NCBI GenBank assembly: GCA_017484065.1
Contig: JAFUTX010000007.1
Location: forward strand, 1 to 40,201
Direction: 5' to 3'
DNA length: 40,201 bases
Origin: Bacilli bacterium
GTDB taxonomy: Bacteria; Bacillota_I; Bacilli_A; RF39; UBA660
Part shown: piece by piece, positions 1-9,046 of the stretch
Position numbering within the stretch: position 1 is the first letter of the stretch
How the letters are laid out: every line of letters starts with the position of its first letter
Notes under the pieces: generated by a model
Told to the model about the DNA's origin: nothing
Databases searched by the model: none
The model's input: only the letters and a program-made list of their open reading frames with translations
Position numbers and translations under genes: made by a program

Positions 1-255
1 TAAATTAATCTCAATATTAGCAATAAAATCATTATGTTCTAATAAAATATCTGTTTCATTATTTACAACATTAATATTAGGTGCTATTTGGGGATGAGAA
101 TACTCTAAATTTTGTTCAAGTATATCTTCATCCATATTAAGACCTAATGTGCGATTAATTACTTTAGTGGCTAATCTTTTACCAACTCTTTCATTAGTAA
201 AGATTTTCTTAACTACTACATCATTTAATATGGCAAATTCTTTTTCTTCGATCAT
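1..255 (-). CDS. Rpn-family PD-(D/E)XK nuclease/transposase, 5' part
   Basis: Partial gene: the first 85 codons, running off the left edge. It begins MIEEKEFAIL and carries NDVVVKKIFTNE at residues 11-22, which resembles the D-x-VFKxIF-x-(D/E) opening of Rpn recombination-promoting nucleases. D69 (ETDI) and E82 (NIEIN) are spaced like the acidic residues of the PD-(D/E)XK core that these proteins carry. Known members promote RecA-independent recombination and transposase-like activity; that role is inferred here. The ATG at 255 is chosen because AGAAGGGAGG lies 6 bases upstream. It reads away from parC, beyond the parC terminator. Its leader shares motifs with that of the second Rpn-like gene at 14.1-14.8 kb. 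Confidence 0.72.
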   Translation of the reverse strand, partial: MIEEKEFAILNDVVVKKIFTNERVGKRLATKVINRTLGLNMDEDILEQNLEYSHPQIAPNINVVNNETDILLEHNDFIANIEINL

Positions 256-261
256 GTGTTT

Positions 262-332
262 CCTCCCTTCTAGTAGAATTTTTGCTTCTACAAGAATTTA
301 TCCTAACACCTGGCCTTCGAAGAATTTGTCGA
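262..332 (-). promoter_or_regulatory. Three-part leader element of the first Rpn-like gene
   Basis: Read on the minus strand, the block holds TCGACAAATT (332-323), TGTTAGGATA (308-299) and AGAAGGGAGG (271-262). The same three 10-mers occur in the same order before the Rpn-like gene ending at 14814. Here 27 bases separate the second and third motifs, and these include a hairpin GTAGAA-N7-TTCTAC (273-291) that the other copy lacks. TCGACA and TAGGAT are 21 bases apart, too far for a standard promoter. An RNA leader, an unusual promoter or a nuclease recognition site are all possible. Confidence 0.5.
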
Positions 333-359
333 ACTGTGTAAAAATGGCTATTTTTTTTT

Positions 360-391
360 CAAAAAAAGACTAAACTTTTTATGTTTAGTCT
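360..391 (-). terminator. Intrinsic terminator of parE-parC
   Basis: On the minus strand AGACTAAAC (391-383) pairs with GTTTAGTCT (375-367) across a 7-base loop and runs into a T-tract (367-360). The hairpin overlaps the parC stop codon at 385-387. Confidence 0.85.
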
Positions 392-2874
392 AAATCTAAT
401 GTAAGATTAACAGTTTTTTCTTCTGTTTTTATTTTTTCGTCACTTTCTTCATAGCTAGCTAAATTTACCTTTTTAAATGCTTTATCAATATTCTTTTTAC
501 CAATACTTGATCCTGTACTTTCTAAGTCCATAAGTTTTATCTCACTAGTTTTTATTTCTTTAATATCACTATCTTCCTTTAAACAAATAATATCTTTGAT
601 ATCACTTACAAAAGCATCAGTAATATTGTATGTAACAGTTTTAGTTTTCTTCATTAACTTATTACCTTTTTTAGCTCTACTTAATTTTTCTAAATCGCTA
701 ATTCTAATTCTTTTAGCAGTATAATGGTCAGTAAATACATTAATAAATTCTTCATTATCAATTGTTGAACCACTAACTACATAATCATCTTTTAAGTTAA
801 TTCCTTTAACACCACTAGCTTTAGCACCTACTACTGGAATTTCTTCAGTATTTATATATAAATAGTAGCAACCACGTGTTACAAACAATGAACTACCTTT
901 TTCAAGTTCTACACTAACTAATTCATCATCATCTTTTAACTTAATAGCAGTTAAACTCTTAGAATATCTTGTTACTTCATAATCTTTTAAAGTTGTACGT
1001 TTAACCATACCTTTTTTAGTAAATAAGACTACATTTTTATCTTTATCTTTTAATACCATTGTAGATACTACCTTTTCATCTGGATTAACTACAACAATGT
1101 TGTTCATATGTTTACCAAAGTCTTTCCATTTAGCTTCTGGAATAATATGTACTGGTAAATATAAATAGTTACCTTTATCAGTAAATACTAATATAGTGTC
1201 TAATGTAGAAACATCGAATAATCCTACTACATAATCACCAGGTTTTACCATAGTTTCTTCGCCATTTGATGATGCAAAACTTTTTGGGCTAACCCTTTTA
1301 ATATAACCTTCACGTGTTACAACAACTATAGCTTGTTCTTTAGTAATCATACTCTTCATATCAAGTTTTATTTCTGTAACCTCATCTTTAATAATAGTTC
1401 TTCTATCATTAGCATATTCTTTCTTGATAAGTTTAAGTTCAGTTTTCATTACATGTTTAAGAGCAGATTCATTTGTTAATATTTGTTCCCATATAGCCAT
1501 ATTTTTCTCTAACTTAGCCATTTCCTCTTGTAAATCAACTATATCTGTATTAGTTAAACGATATAATTGTAACTCAACTATTGCTTTAGCTTGTTCTTCA
1601 GTAAAATCATATTCCTTTACTAAGTTAGCTATTGCATCACTTTTATTTTTACTTGCTCTAATTATTCTAATTATTTCATCTAAAATACTTATAGCTTTTA
1701 TCAAACCTTCACATATATGATATCTAGCCTTTGCATGTTTTAATTCAAATTCTGTTCTTCGTCTAATTACTTGTTTTTGATGAGCAATAAATGCATCTAA
1801 GATATCTAATACTCCTACTATTTTAGGTCTTCTATTTACTATAGCTACCATATTAAAGTTATAATTAACTTGTAAATCAGTATTTTTAAGTAAATAGTTT
1901 AATACTAATTCGGCATTAGCATCCTTTTTCAAATCTATTACTAATCTTGCCATGTTTTGATGATCAGATTCATCTATTATTTCATTAATACCATCAATCT
2001 TTTTATCTATTTTTATATCAGTTATTTTCTTAACTAATTGTTCTTTAACTACTTCATATGGGATAGATTTAACAATAATTTGTTGTTTGGTACCGCTTTT
2101 TACTATTTCACAATCAGCTTTTAATACTACTTTACCTTTTCCTTTAGTATAAGCTTCTATTAAACTTTCTTTTCCTTCTAATACTCCTCCAGTTGGAAAA
2201 TCAGGTCCAGGTAATATTTCCATTATGGTTTCTAATGTACAATTAGGACTATCTATTCTTTTAACAGTAGCATCTATAACTTCACCTAAATTATGGGTTG
2301 GTATGTTAGTTGCATAACCCGCTGAAATACCTGTAGAACCATTAACTAATAGATTAGGAAAAGCAGCTGGTAAGACTGTTGGTTCTAAAATAGTATCATC
2401 AAAGTTATAAGTCATTTCAACAGTATCTTGATTAATTGACTTTAACATTTCTTCAGCTATTTTAGAAAGTCTTGCTTCAGTATAACGCATAGCAGCTGGA
2501 CCATCACCATCGATACTACCATTATTACCATGGATATCAATAAATGTTTCACGCATCTTCCATTTTTGACTCATTCTAATTAAAGCATCATAAATTGAAG
2601 AGTCTCCATGTGGATGGAAATTACCCATGATATCTCCGACTGCTTTAGCACTTTTACGATATGGCTTGTCATGAGTAAAATGAGATGAATACATTGCAAA
2701 AAGAATTCTTCTTTGAACGGGTTTTAAACCATCACGAACATCTGGCAATGCTCTTTCTTGAATTATTTCTTTTGAATATCTACCAAACCCTGTTTCCATT
2801 ATTTCTTCTAGGCTGTAATCGTATATTTTTTCAATTATTGTTTTTTCTTCTTTTTTCTTTGCCACAATACTCAC
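385..2874 (-). CDS. parC: DNA topoisomerase IV subunit A (ParC)
   Basis: This is the DNA breakage-reunion subunit of topoisomerase IV, which decatenates daughter chromosomes as an A2B2 complex with ParE. Residues 41-61 hold [20 protein letters not shown], and the catalytic tyrosine is Y131 in [11 protein letters not shown]. The quinolone region [11 protein letters not shown] (87-97) keeps Ser92 and Asp96, the unmutated state. The C-terminal half is a beta-pinwheel domain without the GyrA box, and the gene sits directly behind parE, so ParC is preferred over GyrA. At 829 residues it is of normal length. The GTG at 2874 follows the parE stop directly, but a second GTG at 2865 (protein starting MAKKKEEK) has AGGTAGGTGAG at better spacing and may be the real start. 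Confidence 0.95.
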   Translation of the reverse strand: MSIVAKKKEEKTIIEKIYDYSLEEIMETGFGRYSKEIIQERALPDVRDGLKPVQRRILFAMYSSHFTHDKPYRKSAKAVGDIMGNFHPHGDSSIYDALIRMSQKWKMRETFIDIHGNNGSIDGDGPAAMRYTEARLSKIAEEMLKSINQDTVEMTYNFDDTILEPTVLPAAFPNLLVNGSTGISAGYATNIPTHNLGEVIDATVKRIDSPNCTLETIMEILPGPDFPTGGVLEGKESLIEAYTKGKGKVVLKADCEIVKSGTKQQIIVKSIPYEVVKEQLVKKITDIKIDKKIDGINEIIDESDHQNMARLVIDLKKDANAELVLNYLLKNTDLQVNYNFNMVAIVNRRPKIVGVLDILDAFIAHQKQVIRRRTEFELKHAKARYHICEGLIKAISILDEIIRIIRASKNKSDAIANLVKEYDFTEEQAKAIVELQLYRLTNTDIVDLQEEMAKLEKNMAIWEQILTNESALKHVMKTELKLIKKEYANDRRTIIKDEVTEIKLDMKSMITKEQAIVVVTREGYIKRVSPKSFASSNGEETMVKPGDYVVGLFDVSTLDTILVFTDKGNYLYLPVHIIPEAKWKDFGKHMNNIVVVNPDEKVVSTMVLKDKDKNVVLFTKKGMVKRTTLKDYEVTRYSKSLTAIKLKDDDELVSVELEKGSSLFVTRGCYYLYINTEEIPVVGAKASGVKGINLKDDYVVSGSTIDNEEFINVFTDHYTAKRIRISDLEKLSRAKKGNKLMKKTKTVTYNITDAFVSDIKDIICLKEDSDIKEIKTSEIKLMDLESTGSSIGKKNIDKAFKKVNLASYEESDEKIKTEEKTVNLTLDLD

Positions 2875-4779
2875 CTACCTAAAATCGTCTTCCAATGTAA
2901 AGTCAACATTTTCATTAATCCATTCTTTTCTAGGTTCTACTTTATCACCCATTAATACATGAATTCTTTTCTCAGCTAAAGCTGCATCAGTTAAATTAAC
3001 TCTTAATAATCTTCTATTTTCTGGATTCATAGTTGTATCATATAACTCATCAGCATTCATTTCACCTAGACCTTTAAATCGTTGAACTTTATAATTTCCT
3101 TTAATAGTTTTCTTTCTTTCTTCTAATTCTTCATCAGTTGCAATATATTCTTTTGGTTTATTACCTACTTCAATTGAATATAAAGGTGGAGTTGCTATAT
3201 AAAGCATTCCATTTTCAATTAAAGGACGCATAAAACGATAAAAGAAAGTTATTAATAGAATTTGAATATGGCTGCCATCAACATCAGCATCGGTCATGAT
3301 AATTACTTTACCATAATTACTATCCTTTGGATCAAAGTCTGCCCCTAAACCAGCACCAATAGCATATTCTATTTGTTTTAATTCAGCATTACTTTCAATA
3401 TCATGAGTACTTGCTTTTTCACAGTTTAATACCTTACCACGTAATGGCAAAATGGCTTGTGTTTCACGATTACGATTTGATTTAGCAGAACCACCGGCAC
3501 TATCTCCTTCGACTAGAAATAGTTCATTTCGAACATAATCCTTACCTGTAGCTTTAGCTAACTTTTCACTTAAAATTCTTTCTTTACTACCTTTGGTATT
3601 CCCTTTTCTCGCGGCTTCTCTAGCTTTTCTCGCAGCTTCTCTAGCCACTTTGCTCTTTTGAGCTTTTTCTAAAATAGTTAAAGCAGTTTCTTTATTTTCT
3701 TCTAAGAAAAATCTTAAATTATCATAAGTAATACTTTCTACAACGCTTCTCGCTTCTGGTGTACCAAGTTTACCCTTAGTTTGACCTTCAAATTGTAATA
3801 AATCTTCTGGAATTTTAACAGAAATAACTGCAGTTAACCCTTCACGTACATCGCTACCATCTAAGTTACTATCTTTACCCTTTAGTATGCCATTAGCTTT
3901 TGCATAATCATTAAATGCTTTAGTAATACCAGTTTTAAAACCAACTTCGTGAGAACCTCCATCACCAGTTTTAACGTTATTAACAAAAGACATAATTTGT
4001 TCATTGTATGAGTCGGTATATTGAAGTGCAATATCTACTTCAATATTACTCTTAGTACCGGAATAATTTATAACTTTATGTAATGCAGTTTTATCTTCAT
4101 TAATATATTCAACAAAAGAATTAATACCATTTTCATAATGATATTTAGCAGATAAATTATCTTCTTCATCAATAACTTCAATAGTTACATTAGAAAGTAA
4201 AAAAGCACTTTCTTGCATTCTTTCTGAAATAGTTGTAAATGAAAAATTGCAATTTTTAAAGATACTATAATCTGGCCAGAAAGTTACTATAGTACCAGTA
4301 TTCTTGCTCTTGCCAATTTCTTTTAATGGACTTTCAACTACTCCACCATCTTTAAATTTAATTTGACTTATTTTACCTTCACGATAAATAGTTACTTCCA
4401 TCTTACTAGATAAAGCATTAACTACACTAGCACCAACACCGTGTAATCCTCCACTTACTTTATATCCTGCTTCTTCAAACTTACCACCAGCATGTAATAT
4501 TGTATATATAACTTCTGGTGTACTCTTACCCGATGCATGCATACCAATAGGAACTCCACGTCCATTATCGGCAATTGTTATTGAACCATCTTTATGCATA
4601 AGAATCTTAATATAATCACCATAACCATTAATTACTTCATCAATGGCATTATCAACAATTTCCCATACTAAATGATGCATACCTCGTTTATCAGTACTAC
4701 CTATATACATACCTGGTCTTTTTCTAACCGCTTCTAAACCTTCAAGTATTTTTATCGATGTCTCATCATATTTTGCCAT
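2875..4779 (-). CDS. parE: DNA topoisomerase IV subunit B (ParE)
   Basis: ATPase subunit of topoisomerase IV. GHKL ATP-binding motifs are visible: EIVDNAIDE near residues 40-48, DNGRGVP, and GGLHGVGASVVNALS. The TOPRIM part has LVEGDSAGGSAK, PLRGKVLN and MTDADVDGSHI, which supply the metal-binding acidic residues. The C-terminal VQRFKGLGEMN is typical of the type IIA B subunits. The length of 634 residues fits ParE. The gene abuts parC with no gap, so the two are one transcript. The ATG is preceded by AGGTGAATAAAAT. A TATAAT at about 4802-4807 with a weak upstream box, sitting just after the preceding terminator, may be the promoter. Confidence 0.96.
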   Translation of the reverse strand: MAKYDETSIKILEGLEAVRKRPGMYIGSTDKRGMHHLVWEIVDNAIDEVINGYGDYIKILMHKDGSITIADNGRGVPIGMHASGKSTPEVIYTILHAGGKFEEAGYKVSGGLHGVGASVVNALSSKMEVTIYREGKISQIKFKDGGVVESPLKEIGKSKNTGTIVTFWPDYSIFKNCNFSFTTISERMQESAFLLSNVTIEVIDEEDNLSAKYHYENGINSFVEYINEDKTALHKVINYSGTKSNIEVDIALQYTDSYNEQIMSFVNNVKTGDGGSHEVGFKTGITKAFNDYAKANGILKGKDSNLDGSDVREGLTAVISVKIPEDLLQFEGQTKGKLGTPEARSVVESITYDNLRFFLEENKETALTILEKAQKSKVAREAARKAREAARKGNTKGSKERILSEKLAKATGKDYVRNELFLVEGDSAGGSAKSNRNRETQAILPLRGKVLNCEKASTHDIESNAELKQIEYAIGAGLGADFDPKDSNYGKVIIMTDADVDGSHIQILLITFFYRFMRPLIENGMLYIATPPLYSIEVGNKPKEYIATDEELEERKKTIKGNYKVQRFKGLGEMNADELYDTTMNPENRRLLRVNLTDAALAEKRIHVLMGDKVEPRKEWINENVDFTLEDDFR

Positions 4780-4810
4780 ATTTTATTCACCTAAAACGTA
4801 TTATATCATG

Positions 4811-4841
4811 AAAAAAAAATAAAAGCTAATTTTTAGCCTTT
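4811..4841 (-). terminator. Intrinsic terminator of the anchored low-complexity gene
   Basis: On minus, AAAGGCTAA pairs with TTAGCTTTT (one G-T wobble) over a 3-base loop, followed by a long T-tract (4819-4811). Confidence 0.8.
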
Positions 4842-4865
4842 ATTTGTCAGTCATTTAACGTTTAT

Positions 4866-5987
4866 TTAAATATGATATGAATCACTTTCATCAGCTTCAA
4901 ATGCAAATTTTGGAGCGTTGGCAGGTTTAACTACATTAGTATTATCGCTAGTTCCAAGATTTGGATTAAGCATTGGCATTTCAAATCCAGCTGGTTGTGG
5001 TTTTACTATTTTTGGTTCTTCTACTGGTTCATTTTGTGTAACTGCTACTTCCATATTAGAATTAACATCGCTACTTAATGGTACTGTTGGATTTTCAGTA
5101 GGAGCCATTTGTCCTTTACCTGCTACATTAACACTACTAAATTGAGTTGTAGGTCTATATGGTGTATTACTATATGAACTAGTAGGAGCTTCATAAGTAT
5201 AACTAGGTTGTTCAACTTTTTCTTCTACTACTGGTTGTTTAATAATAGGTTCATTATATGTTGGTTCACTAACTGGTTCAAAACTTGGCATATCATAACT
5301 AGGTGTTTCGTAATTTTGGACTGGTTCATTTTGTGTTGTTTCTACATTTGGTACTTTCATATTGTTATTTGGAGTTTCTGTAACTGATGCAGGATTAATA
5401 TTTAATTCAACATCTGGCATTTGATAGAAATCTTGGCTAGCATTATCAAATGATGGCACTTCCATTCGTGGTACTTGATTAGCATTACTATTTATATTGT
5501 TATTTTTTATTTCTTTTAAATTATCAATATCATTTAATTCTTGATTAATAGATACAGCTAAATCATTAAAGTTATTATTAATATTTTGAACTAAATTATT
5601 ATCGTTTACATAATCGTTAGTTGATACAGGTTCCATAGGTACTGTTGGTTCAACATTAGTAGGTATTTCAACTTGAGGAATATCCACTTGATTATTGATT
5701 ACTGGAGTAGTATCCACTGGAGTTTGATTAACTAAATCATTATTACTTTCATTAACATTATTATTAGGAACTTCTAAAGCACTAGGTTCTTTATTAACTT
5801 CTGCCATAGCATTAATATTAGCTTGTTCTAATCTTTGAGTTTCTTCTAACTTTCTCTTTTTCTCATCTCTCTTGCCAAAGATTAAAACTAAAATAAATAG
5901 GATAACTAAAACTACTATAATACCTATTAAAACTACTCCAAAATACTCACTATTATATAAGTCTGTAAAAAAATTCATCGTCAACAT
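4866..5987 (-). CDS. Single-pass membrane protein with long disordered tail
   Basis: I do not recognise the family. The N-terminus has one hydrophobic helix (about residues 12-38, rich in V, I and L) followed by a basic charged stretch GKRDEKKRKLEE. Then come about 300 residues of N/P/V/E/T-rich low-complexity sequence with recurring short units such as QNEPV and EVPN. Positive charge after the helix suggests a cytoplasmic tail, so it may act as a scaffold, but no catalytic motif is visible. A longer reading begins with GTG at 5999. The ATG at 5987 (MLTMNFF) is preferred because GGTGGTGG precedes it by about 5 bases. It has its own promoter and terminator, so it is probably monocistronic. Confidence 0.75.
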   Translation of the reverse strand: MLTMNFFTDLYNSEYFGVVLIGIIVVLVILFILVLIFGKRDEKKRKLEETQRLEQANINAMAEVNKEPSALEVPNNNVNESNNDLVNQTPVDTTPVINNQVDIPQVEIPTNVEPTVPMEPVSTNDYVNDNNLVQNINNNFNDLAVSINQELNDIDNLKEIKNNNINSNANQVPRMEVPSFDNASQDFYQMPDVELNINPASVTETPNNNMKVPNVETTQNEPVQNYETPSYDMPSFEPVSEPTYNEPIIKQPVVEEKVEQPSYTYEAPTSSYSNTPYRPTTQFSSVNVAGKGQMAPTENPTVPLSSDVNSNMEVAVTQNEPVEEPKIVKPQPAGFEMPMLNPNLGTSDNTNVVKPANAPKFAFEADESDSYHI

Positions 5988-6032
5988 GACGTCCACCACC
6001 TTATTATTCTATTCTTGTATTATCTACAATTA

Positions 6033-6061
6033 AGTTTAGCATAAAGCAAAAACATAATCAA
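6033..6061 (-). promoter_or_regulatory. Promoter of the anchored low-complexity gene
   Basis: On minus, TTGATT (6061-6056), a 17-base spacer, and TAAACT (6038-6033). This would start transcription about 40 bases before the gene. Confidence 0.5.
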
Positions 6062-6113
6062 GCAAAATGTTCGCTTAACACAATATATGTAAATAAATAG
6101 TAAATATTCCAAT

Positions 6114-6138
6114 AAAAAAACTTTACTAAAAAGTAAAG
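6114..6138 (-). terminator. Intrinsic terminator of cdd
   Basis: CTTTACT pairs with AGTAAAG across a 4-base loop (minus 6138-6121), followed by seven T. It overlaps the cdd stop codon. Confidence 0.85.
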
Positions 6139-6542
6139 CTATGAGGTAATAATTCACCTAATGTATAACATTTATATTCATTCAATTGCTCATTATATGT
6201 ATAAATTTTAAAATCAGGTTTACAAAATTCATTCATGAATTGACGACAGTAACCACAAGGTAATGTTTCCTCTAAATACTCGGCATCACGAGGAGCAGAT
6301 ATTACAAATATTGATTTAAAATTTCTTTTACCTTCACTTAAGGCTTTAGAAAATGCTACTCTTTCACTACATATTGATTGAATACCATTATTTTCAATGT
6401 TGCATCCAATAAACAACTCATTATCATCAGTTTGAAGACAAGCTCCAACTAAATAGTTTGAGTATGGTGCATGAGCATTATTTCTTCCTTCTTTAGCCTT
6501 TTCTAACATTTTTTTTATTTCATCATTACATTCTATTTTCAT
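6126..6542 (-). CDS. cdd: Cytidine deaminase
   Basis: Hydrolytic deamination of cytidine and deoxycytidine to uridine and deoxyuridine in pyrimidine salvage, in the cytoplasm. The zinc ligands and catalytic glutamate are visible as C58-S-E60 (ICSERVAF) and P95-C96-GYC99-RQ, in the usual spacing. APYSNYLVGA at 25-34 is the family's N-terminal signature. The 138 residues fit the small tetrameric class. The first zinc motif reads CSER where most homologues have CAER, a mild change. The ATG follows AAAGGAGAATAAAA. It lies downstream of tRNA-Arg on the same strand, and no clean promoter of its own was found. Confidence 0.93.
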   Translation of the reverse strand: MKIECNDEIKKMLEKAKEGRNNAHAPYSNYLVGACLQTDDNELFIGCNIENNGIQSICSERVAFSKALSEGKRNFKSIFVISAPRDAEYLEETLPCGYCRQFMNEFCKPDFKIYTYNEQLNEYKCYTLGELLPHSFTF

Positions 6543-6586
6543 TTTTATTCTCCTTTTTATATTCTGTTACTAACTAAAATACAAGT

Positions 6587-6663
6587 TGGCGTCCCAGACG
6601 AGATTCGAACTCATGACCTAATGCGTCGGAGGCATTCGCTCTATCCAACTGAGCTACTGGGAC
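6587..6663 (-). tRNA. tRNA-Arg (anticodon CCG)
   Basis: Cloverleaf on minus: acceptor GTCCCAG/CTGGGAC, D-arm AGCTCAGTTGGATAGAGC, anticodon stem AATGC/GCATT around loop CTCCGAC (anticodon CCG, reading CGG), T-arm with GTTCGAATC, discriminator G and an encoded CCA. A TATAAT at 6677-6672 lies just upstream of the 5' end. Confidence 0.93.
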
Positions 6664-6684
6664 CTATTAAAATTATAACAAAGT

Positions 6685-6717
6685 AAAAAAAATAAAGCTA
6701 GACTATTCTGCTTCATT
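6685..6717 (-). terminator. Intrinsic terminator of the yceD-rpmF operon
   Basis: On minus, AATGAAGC (6717-6710) pairs with GCTTTATT (6698-6691) with one G-T wobble, 11-base loop, then a T-tract. It overlaps the end of rpmF. Confidence 0.75.
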
Positions 6718-6894
6718 TTCTTCTATATTTAATACATTTTCATTTTTGTAATTTCCACATTTTGTACAAGCTCTATGTGGTCTTATTGGTGCTCCACATT
6801 TACTACATGTAGTTATAGCTCCAACTTCCTTTTTTAAATGAGTACGACGCATTCTTTTTTTAGTTTTACTAGTTCTTCTAAAAGGTACTGCCAT
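6703..6894 (-). CDS. rpmF: 50S ribosomal protein L32
   Basis: Small zinc-ribbon protein of the large ribosomal subunit, 63 residues. It starts MAVPFRRTSKTKKRMRRTH, the classical L32 N-terminus, and has the ribbon CSKCGAPIRPHRACTKCG with four cysteines, so the zinc-binding C+ form. A longer in-frame reading from 6927 is rejected: the ATG at 6894 has AAGGAGTGAAATT in front and gives the conserved N-terminus. It follows yceD by a few bases, the usual yceD-rpmF arrangement in bacteria. Confidence 0.96.
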   Translation of the reverse strand: MAVPFRRTSKTKKRMRRTHLKKEVGAITTCSKCGAPIRPHRACTKCGNYKNENVLNIEENEAE

Positions 6895-6898
6895 AATT

Positions 6899-7384
6899 TC
6901 ACTCCTTCCCTTCATCAAGTAGCTCAAGCAAAGGAGCTAACCTTGGATCAATTTCTTCTTTAGTTTCTTCATTTAGTTGCCATCCATCGCCATTAAGCTT
7001 AGCATCTTTATTTTTATCGCTAATAACCCTGATGGGAACTTCCAATACAATATTTTGCCACAAAAGTTCCATAATATCAAGTGTATTTTGCATTTTTTCA
7101 TAGTAATTTTGTTCTTTTAACTCATTTATAGTCATATTTTCTTCAATTTTGAAGTCAAATGGATAAAAACAAGGTTCTAAAGTAATAGCATCTTCTAAAT
7201 TCATTACTCCATTTACTTCTAAATTAATATCTATATTTCCTACATAATCATATTTAATATATCCATTTAAATTTACATTTTCTAACTTTTTAATATCAGT
7301 ATTTTTATAATACTCCTCAGGATATGTTATACTTTCATTTATATTTAATCCTTCTAAAGGTATTCTTGATATATCAATTTGCAT
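6899..7384 (-). CDS. YceD/DUF177 family protein
   Basis: Members of this family almost always lie before rpmF and are linked to 23S rRNA accumulation and ribosome assembly; the exact activity is not settled. The protein has the family's features: a beta-rich N-terminal half with V-x-G-V-M-N-L-E-D (GVMNLEDAITLEPC), an acidic middle, and the C-terminal DPRLAPLLELLD that matches the D-P-R-x-x-x-L-x-x-L ending. The ATG at 7384 (MQIDISRIP) is preferred to the one at 7399 because AAGGTG precedes it at the right distance. Its position next to rpmF supports the call strongly. Confidence 0.88.
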   Translation of the reverse strand: MQIDISRIPLEGLNINESITYPEEYYKNTDIKKLENVNLNGYIKYDYVGNIDINLEVNGVMNLEDAITLEPCFYPFDFKIEENMTINELKEQNYYEKMQNTLDIMELLWQNIVLEVPIRVISDKNKDAKLNGDGWQLNEETKEEIDPRLAPLLELLDEGKE

Positions 7385-7398
7385 ATTATTCACCTTCA

Positions 7399-7587
7399 TT
7401 AATCACAATATGGCCCACTAGTTTTACTAATAGAACACTTATCTAATTCTTCTTTGGCATCTTGTTTTAATCTATTAAGTTGTACTCTCGTACTTGTATA
7501 ATTTGCCATTATAGAAACTAATATGGCTACAAATACTAGAAAAAAGGAATAGATTAAAGACGTTGCAATAAATCCTTTCTTCTTCAT
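7399..7587 (-). CDS. Pilin-like small membrane protein
   Basis: 62 residues. MKKKGFIATSLIYSFF is a short basic stretch, then G5-F6 and a hydrophobic helix to about residue 28, like a class III (type IV pilin) signal. The Glu at mature position 5 of true pilins is missing. A polar, probably helical segment follows (residues 30-50), then a tail with two cysteines (C51, C61). It starts one base after the exported protein gene upstream, so the two are translated together. No prepilin peptidase or pilus ATPase is in the window. A minor pseudopilin, or a simple membrane-anchored partner of the upstream protein, are both possible. Confidence 0.65.
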   Translation of the reverse strand: MKKKGFIATSLIYSFFLVFVAILVSIMANYTSTRVQLNRLKQDAKEELDKCSISKTSGPYCD

Positions 7588-7588
7588 A

Positions 7589-8962
7589 TTAACCTCTTAA
7601 TGTATAGTGGTTAGTACTACTACCACATACTCCTCTTGATGAATCACATACTAGTTCAACGCCATCTTTTAAGTATACTGCTGGTTTAATATTTTTAGCA
7701 GCTGTAGCAACATCAGTTGTAATTTGATTACCATTTAAATAATAACTACTAGTACCATTATTATTATTTAACCACATAACATTACCACTTAACCAACTAC
7801 TACATGCATTAGATGTCCCTAAATCAGTATCAAAGCAATCAGTACCAGTTGAATATCCATAATCACTTGCATATAATAATCCAACATTAGCTACCAAGGC
7901 ATTACCTTCTACTCTTTCACTATTGTATAAATCATTTGCACTTAAGGTAGTTGGAGTACTAGATCCTAAATGAATCATACTAGCCGCTATCATATTACGA
8001 TAAGTCTCATTAATTGAATTATAATAATCACCATTTAGATATGTGCTTAATGATGAATCTATATAACTATTGCCAGCCGCACTATCCCAAGCAATATTAG
8101 TTATAGCATCATCTTTAACTATCTTTAATCTTCTTTCATATAGATTATTTACATAATCAGGATTAGTACTTACATCTATTCCTGTATCAACAAAGAACAT
8201 ACCAACTATTCTCCATGTTTCATTATTAAAATCTACATAGTTAAGAGGACTAGCACCAACATAACGATAACTTTTGCTAGTTGATATTTGATCTGTACTT
8301 GCTTCATTTACACTTATTAAACCACTATCTATATTAGTTAATTCATCATCTAAAGTAATCTTACCAGATACTTTAGTAGCATTAGATTTAACAAGTATAT
8401 TTCCTTTAAAGCTTTGATTAAATATCTCATTAGTAGCTTCTTCTTTTATCCATAAATTTACATTATAAGTTTTACTATCACCAGCTTTTACATAACTATG
8501 AAATATTTTATAGCTTTCTAATACTGAAAGATTAGTATCTCCTGCATCTAAAGTGTAAGCTCTACTATCATCTTTTAAAGGTAAAGCTCCTGAATTATAA
8601 TTGGTTGTACTTTCACTTACACTATATTTAATAAAACTACTATCTAATGTAGACGCAGTTAAAACATTCATAATAGCACTAAATTCAGCATCAATTGTAC
8701 AAGTATTATTTACAGTTAATTTGTAGGGTTCTAAGCTCATTGCTCTAGCATCACTCATTGGATAAGTATTAGTTAAACTAATTGTATCACTCTCACCTAA
8801 AGTTACTTCAAAACAACCAGCTTTTACTAGATTTGTTGTTGATTGATTAAAACTAAGTCCCCATAAAGAATAAGCTGTACCTATAGTTAGAAATAAAGAA
8901 ATAGCTAACAAACTAAGAGTAAATGTAAAACTTTTTTTTGTACTGCTATCTACACCATTCAT
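7589..8962 (-). CDS. Exported TasA/camelysin-like surface protein with C-terminal domain
   Basis: A 457-residue exported protein. Residues 10-31 form a hydrophobic signal segment ending IGTAYSLWG, similar to SipW-processed TasA/camelysin leaders. The first domain has C50, YPMSDARAM at 67-75 and NNTCT at 85-89. The protein at 39.1-39.9 kb shows the same motifs, with exactly 21 residues between the YP motif and the second cysteine in both. A second domain from about residue 215 contains NYVDFNNETWRIVGMF and RLKIVKDD, a pattern I associate with surface proteins of related low-GC bacteria. Two cysteines lie in the last 25 residues. Function is inferred as extracellular matrix or surface. It heads the run to rpmF. 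Confidence 0.7.
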   Translation of the reverse strand: MNGVDSSTKKSFTFTLSLLAISLFLTIGTAYSLWGLSFNQSTTNLVKAGCFEVTLGESDTISLTNTYPMSDARAMSLEPYKLTVNNTCTIDAEFSAIMNVLTASTLDSSFIKYSVSESTTNYNSGALPLKDDSRAYTLDAGDTNLSVLESYKIFHSYVKAGDSKTYNVNLWIKEEATNEIFNQSFKGNILVKSNATKVSGKITLDDELTNIDSGLISVNEASTDQISTSKSYRYVGASPLNYVDFNNETWRIVGMFFVDTGIDVSTNPDYVNNLYERRLKIVKDDAITNIAWDSAAGNSYIDSSLSTYLNGDYYNSINETYRNMIAASMIHLGSSTPTTLSANDLYNSERVEGNALVANVGLLYASDYGYSTGTDCFDTDLGTSNACSSWLSGNVMWLNNNNGTSSYYLNGNQITTDVATAAKNIKPAVYLKDGVELVCDSSRGVCGSSTNHYTLRG

Positions 8963-8989
8963 ATTATCACCCTACACTATCATATATAA

Positions 8990-9018
8990 ATTATATATCA
9001 TTTTGTATTTAAATGCAA
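8990..9018 (-). promoter_or_regulatory. Promoter of the exported protein gene
   Basis: On minus, TTGCAT (9018-9013), 17 bases, TATAAT (8995-8990). It overlaps the tail of the preceding terminator. Confidence 0.65.
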
Positions 9019-9046
9019 AATAAAAATGTAGAAATAATCTACATTT
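9013..9046 (-). terminator. Intrinsic terminator of the rpmG-efp run
   Basis: AAATGTAGA (minus 9046-9038) pairs perfectly with TCTACATTT (9032-9024) over a 5-base loop and is followed by TTATTTT. It overlaps the upstream gene's stop codon. Confidence 0.8.

Noticed and set aside
149-373. Plus-strand frame opposite the first Rpn-like gene and leader
   Set aside because: The minus strand has a good ribosome site and family motifs; the plus frame has neither.
1424-1720. Plus-strand open frame opposite parC
   Set aside because: Lies wholly inside a well-supported gene on the other strand, with no ribosome site and a hydrophobic composition typical of antisense frames in AT-rich genes.
385-2874. 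Naming this gene gyrA
   Set aside because: No GyrA box in the C-terminal domain, and the gene is fused by operon to parE.
6556-6584. TTGTAT-17-TATAAA promoter before cdd
   Set aside because: The predicted start falls at or after the ribosome site of cdd.
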